Shown here piece by piece: positions 61,152 through 64,000 of a stretch of 64,000 nucleotides of DNA. The stretch spans positions 124,001 to 188,000 of the forward strand of contig DDKB01000017.1 in the NCBI GenBank assembly GCA_002339675.1. Direction: 5' to 3'. The position numbers were made by a program, and so were the translations under genes. Under the pieces are notes generated by a model, which worked only from the letters and a program-made list of their open reading frames with translations, was not told where the DNA came from and ran no database searches. This DNA comes from Stutzerimonas stutzeri. GTDB taxonomy: Bacteria; Pseudomonadota; Gammaproteobacteria; Pseudomonadales; Pseudomonadaceae. Numbering within the stretch: the first letter of the stretch is position 1; the number at the start of each line of letters is the position of its first letter.

Positions 61152-62516
61152 CTATTTCGTCAGCAACTTCCACGGCTTGAGCGTCCAGACCGTGTGCGCC
61201 TGGGCGACGCGGGCGTCGAGCAGATCCTCGTCCAGCGGTTGTTGCGTCAACGCATAGAGCTTGGCCAGCTCGCCGTACAGGCGGTCGGTTTCCGGCAGGT
61301 CCAGCGTAGTGCGGGCCAGGTGCAGCCAGACCAGCAGCCGCTCCATGCGCGGGCGCTGCTCGGCCAGGTCTTCGGGTTGCTGCTGATAACGCGGCAGTTG
61401 CAGCGCCTCGCCTTCTTCGCCCAGCAGGCGGGGCAGCCAGTTCCCCAGCTCGGCAGCGCCCTGGCGATTGCCGCGGTTATTGCGCCCGGCGGTCCAGCCG
61501 CGCTGCAGCAACCACAGCGAGGCCTGCAGCGAGAACAGGCCCCAGCGAGGCTGTGCCAGCTCGGCGGCGAAATCGGCAGGCGCAGACTTGCGCGTGCCCT
61601 CGTCGTCCTGGCCGGCCTCGACTCGCGGGCGCCAGTCCTGGATCAGCGCATCGAGCTGTTCGCGTAGTTCACGGCTGGTGGCGCGGGGCGCGGCCTGACC
61701 GAGGCTGCCGAGCAGGGCGCGCAGCTCGACCAGCTGCTGCAGCCACTCGCCCAGCAGTTTCCAATGCCCGTTGTAGCGGTACTGCTCGGCCAGCCGCTGG
61801 CTGTTGCCGAGCAGAAACCAGGCCAGCTCGGCAAAGGCGTCGTCCAGCGGCATGCCAGGCTCGACGTGTGGCGCCGGCAGGGTCAAGGCATAGCTGTCGG
61901 GGTCATGCAGGCGGTAGCCGCGTTCGGCCTTGCTGATGTCGCAGGGCATCAGGGGCAGGTCGGCCGCCAGCTCGGCGGCCAGCTCCAGCAGCGCTTCGGG
62001 CTCGCCCTGGCGCAGCTCCAGTTCCAGCTCGCAGATTTCCTCGCTCTGCTTGCCGGCGATGACCTTGCCCAGGTCCAGTGCGGCTTCGATAACCACCTTG
62101 GCCTTGCCGCGACCCCAGGCGATTTCGGCCTTTTCGCGGATGAAATCGGTGGTGAAGATCGGTTTCAGGGTCTTCTTGTCCAGCTCGGCCAGGCTGGCTG
62201 GCCAGCAGTCGTCCGCAAGTTTCTTCACGTCCAGCTTGGCCTTGTCCAGGTACCAATCCCATTCGTTGCGCTCGGACAATCCGGCGACGCTCTGGCCACG
62301 GCTCTTCAACGTCTGGATGACTTGCTCGCCATCGCGGCGCAGGCGCAGCGCGACCCTGGCCTGGGCGAGATCGCGCGCGGGAGTATCGAAGTACTGATTG
62401 AACAGTTCGTGCCGCTGCCAGCCGCTCTTGTTGCGCTTCTTCAGCAACGGATGCTCGCGCAGGGCCGCCAGGGTTTCGCGGCTGGCGCGCAGTTTGATTT
62501 CGGTTTCTTTCTGCAT
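61152..62516 (-). CDS. ygiF: CYTH/CHAD inorganic triphosphatase
   Basis: A 454-residue protein. The CYTH domain opens with the metal/phosphate motif ETEIKLR (ExExK) and contains RLRRDG and ELELELRQGEPEALLEL. The C-terminal half (about 225-454) is a CHAD domain, helical with basic residues that bind polyphosphate. E. coli YgiF (433 residues) hydrolyses inorganic triphosphate. ATG 62516 (MQKETEIK) is the natural start. Divergent from the phosphate genes, it fits a phosphate-handling neighbourhood. Confidence 0.9.
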   Translation of the reverse strand: MQKETEIKLRASRETLAALREHPLLKKRNKSGWQRHELFNQYFDTPARDLAQARVALRLRRDGEQVIQTLKSRGQSVAGLSERNEWDWYLDKAKLDVKKLADDCWPASLAELDKKTLKPIFTTDFIREKAEIAWGRGKAKVVIEAALDLGKVIAGKQSEEICELELELRQGEPEALLELAAELAADLPLMPCDISKAERGYRLHDPDSYALTLPAPHVEPGMPLDDAFAELAWFLLGNSQRLAEQYRYNGHWKLLGEWLQQLVELRALLGSLGQAAPRATSRELREQLDALIQDWRPRVEAGQDDEGTRKSAPADFAAELAQPRWGLFSLQASLWLLQRGWTAGRNNRGNRQGAAELGNWLPRLLGEEGEALQLPRYQQQPEDLAEQRPRMERLLVWLHLARTTLDLPETDRLYGELAKLYALTQQPLDEDLLDARVAQAHTVWTLKPWKLLTK

Positions 62517-62543
62517 GGTGCCCAGATGATGCCTATGTTTGAG

Positions 62544-62559
62544 TGTGACCTGCGTCACT
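62544..62559. promoter_or_regulatory. CRP/Vfr-like palindrome
   Basis: TGTGA (62544-62548), six bases, TCACT (62555-62559): a near-consensus CRP/Vfr site, one base from perfect, between the divergent ygiF and PhoU-like genes. I see no good -35 at either side. Confidence 0.4.
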
Positions 62560-62620
62560 TGGTGGCGGCGCTTTGAGGTCATCCGTATACTTGCCGCCTT
62601 CTGAAGCCGGGGTGTTCCCT

Positions 62621-63298
62621 ATGCCAATCAATCCTTTCGTCAGCCTGTTCGGGCGCTCGCCCATTGGCCCGATGCAACAGCACATGGCCAAATCCCACGA
62701 GTGCGCCGCCAACCTGGTGCCGCTGTTTCAGGCCATCACTGCCGAGGACTGGGAGCGGGTAGAGCAGATCCAGAAAGAGATGGCCCGACTGGAAAATGAG
62801 GCCGACAAGCTCAAGAAAAGCGTCCGTCAGCACCTGCCCAAAAGCCTGTTCTTGCCGGTTCCGCGCTCGGATTTGCTTGAGCTGCTGAGTGTACAGGACA
62901 AAATTGCCAACCGCGCCAAGGACATTGCCGGCCTGATGCTGGGCCGTTGCATGACCATTCCGCCGGCGTTGCAGCCGGAAATGATGGCCTACGTACAGCG
63001 CAGCGTGGACGCCAGCTGCCAGGCCCTCAAGGCACTCAAGGAACTGGACTCGCTGCTCGAAACCGGTTTTAGCGGCCGTGAGGCGACGCTGGTTGAAAAA
63101 ATGGTCGAGGAGCTCGAGGAGATCGAGCGCGAGACCGACCGCATGCAGATCACGGTGCGCCGCGCCTTGTTCAAGCTGGAAAAGGAATTGCCGCCGGTCG
63201 ACGTCATGTTTCTCTACAAGATCATCGAATGGATCGGCGACGTAGCTGACCGTGCCGAACGCGTCGGCAACCGTCTGGAACAATTGCTGGCGCGCTGA
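62621..63298 (+). CDS. PhoU-like (TIGR00153/DUF47) phosphate-transport regulator
   Basis: A 225-residue, all-helical protein of the DUF47/PhoU-like family. Signature segments are PINPFVSLFGRSPIGPMQ, LLSVQDKIANRAKDI and EEIERETDRMQI. ATG 62621 follows GGGGTG; a longer open frame starts at 62573. It is usually coded beside a Pit transporter, as here (39 bp apart), and is thought to modulate phosphate uptake. Confidence 0.9.
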   Translation: MPINPFVSLFGRSPIGPMQQHMAKSHECAANLVPLFQAITAEDWERVEQIQKEMARLENEADKLKKSVRQHLPKSLFLPVPRSDLLELLSVQDKIANRAKDIAGLMLGRCMTIPPALQPEMMAYVQRSVDASCQALKALKELDSLLETGFSGREATLVEKMVEELEEIERETDRMQITVRRALFKLEKELPPVDVMFLYKIIEWIGDVADRAERVGNRLEQLLAR

Positions 63299-63337
63299 GG
63301 CGCCAGCGTCCTTTCTGGGTTCAACAGGTAATTCCTT

Positions 63338-64000
63338 ATGTCTTTTATCGCGGAATACGGCTTCGTACTCCTGGTGCTCGCCTGCGCCTTCGGTTTCTTC
63401 ATGGCCTGGGGCGTGGGCGCCAATGACGTGGCCAACGCCATGGGCACCTCGGTCGGCTCGCGGGCGCTGACGATCAAACAGGCCATCGTCGTGGCCATGG
63501 TCTTCGAGTTCTGCGGGGCCTACCTTGCCGGTGGCGAAGTCACCGAAACGATCAAGAACGGCATCGTCGACGCCAACGTGATCTCGCCCGACCTGATGGT
63601 GCTGGGCATGATGTCCGCCTTGCTGGCGGCCGGTACCTGGCTGCTGATTGCCACCATGAAGGGCTGGCCGGTTTCCACCACCCATTCGATCGTTGGCGCG
63701 GTCATCGGCTTTGCCGCGGTGGGGGTCTCCGTTGACGCGGTGCATTGGGACGCCATCGTGCCCATCGTGACCAGCTGGGTCGTGACGCCCATGCTCTCCG
63801 GCATCGTCGCCTTCGGCCTGTTCATGAGCGTGCAGAAGTTGATCATCAACACCGATGACCCGTTCCGCAACGCCAAGCGCTTCGTGCCGCTGTACATGTT
63901 CCTGACCGGCTTCATGGTCGCGTTGATGACCGTCACCAAGGGCCTCAAGCATGTCGGCCTGACCCTGACCAGCAGTGAGGGCGTGGTCCTGGCGTTCGCC
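63338..64000 (+). CDS. Low-affinity inorganic phosphate transporter (Pit family), partial
   Basis: The first 221 codons of a Pit permease are cut by the right edge. The signature GANDVANAMGTSVGSRALT (about residues 27-45) carries the phosphate/cation site, and the internal repeat begins at WPVSTTHSIVGAVIGFAAVG. About five to six membrane segments are present. Forms an operon with the PhoU-like gene. Confidence 0.93.
   Translation, partial: MSFIAEYGFVLLVLACAFGFFMAWGVGANDVANAMGTSVGSRALTIKQAIVVAMVFEFCGAYLAGGEVTETIKNGIVDANVISPDLMVLGMMSALLAAGTWLLIATMKGWPVSTTHSIVGAVIGFAAVGVSVDAVHWDAIVPIVTSWVVTPMLSGIVAFGLFMSVQKLIINTDDPFRNAKRFVPLYMFLTGFMVALMTVTKGLKHVGLTLTSSEGVVLAFA

Overview
The window is a 64 kb piece of a high-GC gammaproteobacterial chromosome, almost certainly Pseudomonas in the broad sense. 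My guess is the stutzeri group (Stutzerimonas), but that is inference. The evidence is the complete spu polyamine locus in the P. aeruginosa order, TRAP-type dctPQM controlled by dctBD, pseudomonad families such as DUF2388 and DUF6436, and intergenic REP-like elements with GTAG ends. Genes are tightly packed with many 4-bp ATGA overlaps. I see no prophage, insertion sequence, CRISPR array or rRNA.

Region 1 (1-10710) is the polyamine locus. spuI runs leftward off the edge, and spuABCDEFGH runs rightward. It combines the gamma-glutamylation route (SpuI, SpuB, SpuA), a polyamine aminotransferase (SpuC) and an ABC importer with two binding proteins (SpuD, SpuE). Several hairpins lie between cistrons. 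A 25-codon reading frame with a strong SD bridges spuG and spuH through ATGA overlaps at both ends. Region 2 (10745-13907) holds four small unrelated genes. Region 3 (13966-20654) is a C4-dicarboxylate module on the minus strand, dctB-dctD then dctP-dctQ-dctM, with a near-consensus sigma-54 promoter before dctP. Region 4 (20728-24114) is rmlBACD for dTDP-L-rhamnose.

Region 5 (24340-33156) contains two envelope transport systems on the minus strand: an HlyD/RbbA/YhhJ-type ABC-2 exporter, and an MCE lipid-transport set (STAS-fused MlaE-like permease, ATPase, MlaD-like protein, PqiC-like lipoprotein). Region 6 (33507-41123) has two small membrane proteins, then a caa3-type oxidase operon: subunit II fused to cytochrome c, fused subunits I+III, a small membrane protein, CtaG, a three-haem cytochrome c and a DedA protein. 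Subunit I has Gln where the K-channel Lys is normally found.

Region 7 (41281-45644) is a surface-polysaccharide cassette (flippase, nitroreductase-like protein, pyruvyltransferase), a 0.7 kb non-coding stretch and tRNA-Thr(UGU). Region 8 (45720-51100) has a methyltransferase, a second TRAP transporter (TakP-like receptor), an OsmC protein and a DUF2388 protein. Region 9 (51166-58676) has a 1564-residue GAF/PAS hybrid histidine kinase and two divergent L,D-transpeptidase-family genes. Region 10 (58677-64000) has tandem intergenic repeats, a GspE/PilB-family ATPase, more REP elements, a CYTH/CHAD triphosphatase and a PhoU-like/Pit phosphate pair cut by the right edge.

The recurring theme is import of small carbon and nitrogen sources (polyamines, C4-dicarboxylates, probably 2-oxoacids) plus envelope polysaccharide and lipid handling. 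Both TRAP receptor genes carry an exact AACAACAA sequence at the ribosome-binding site, the form of Hfq/Crc catabolite-repression targets in Pseudomonas. I found no single clearly new multi-gene system. The best candidates for novelty are the spuG-spuH micro-ORF, the K-channel substitution in the caa3 operon, and the polysaccharide cassette with its nitroreductase-like protein.
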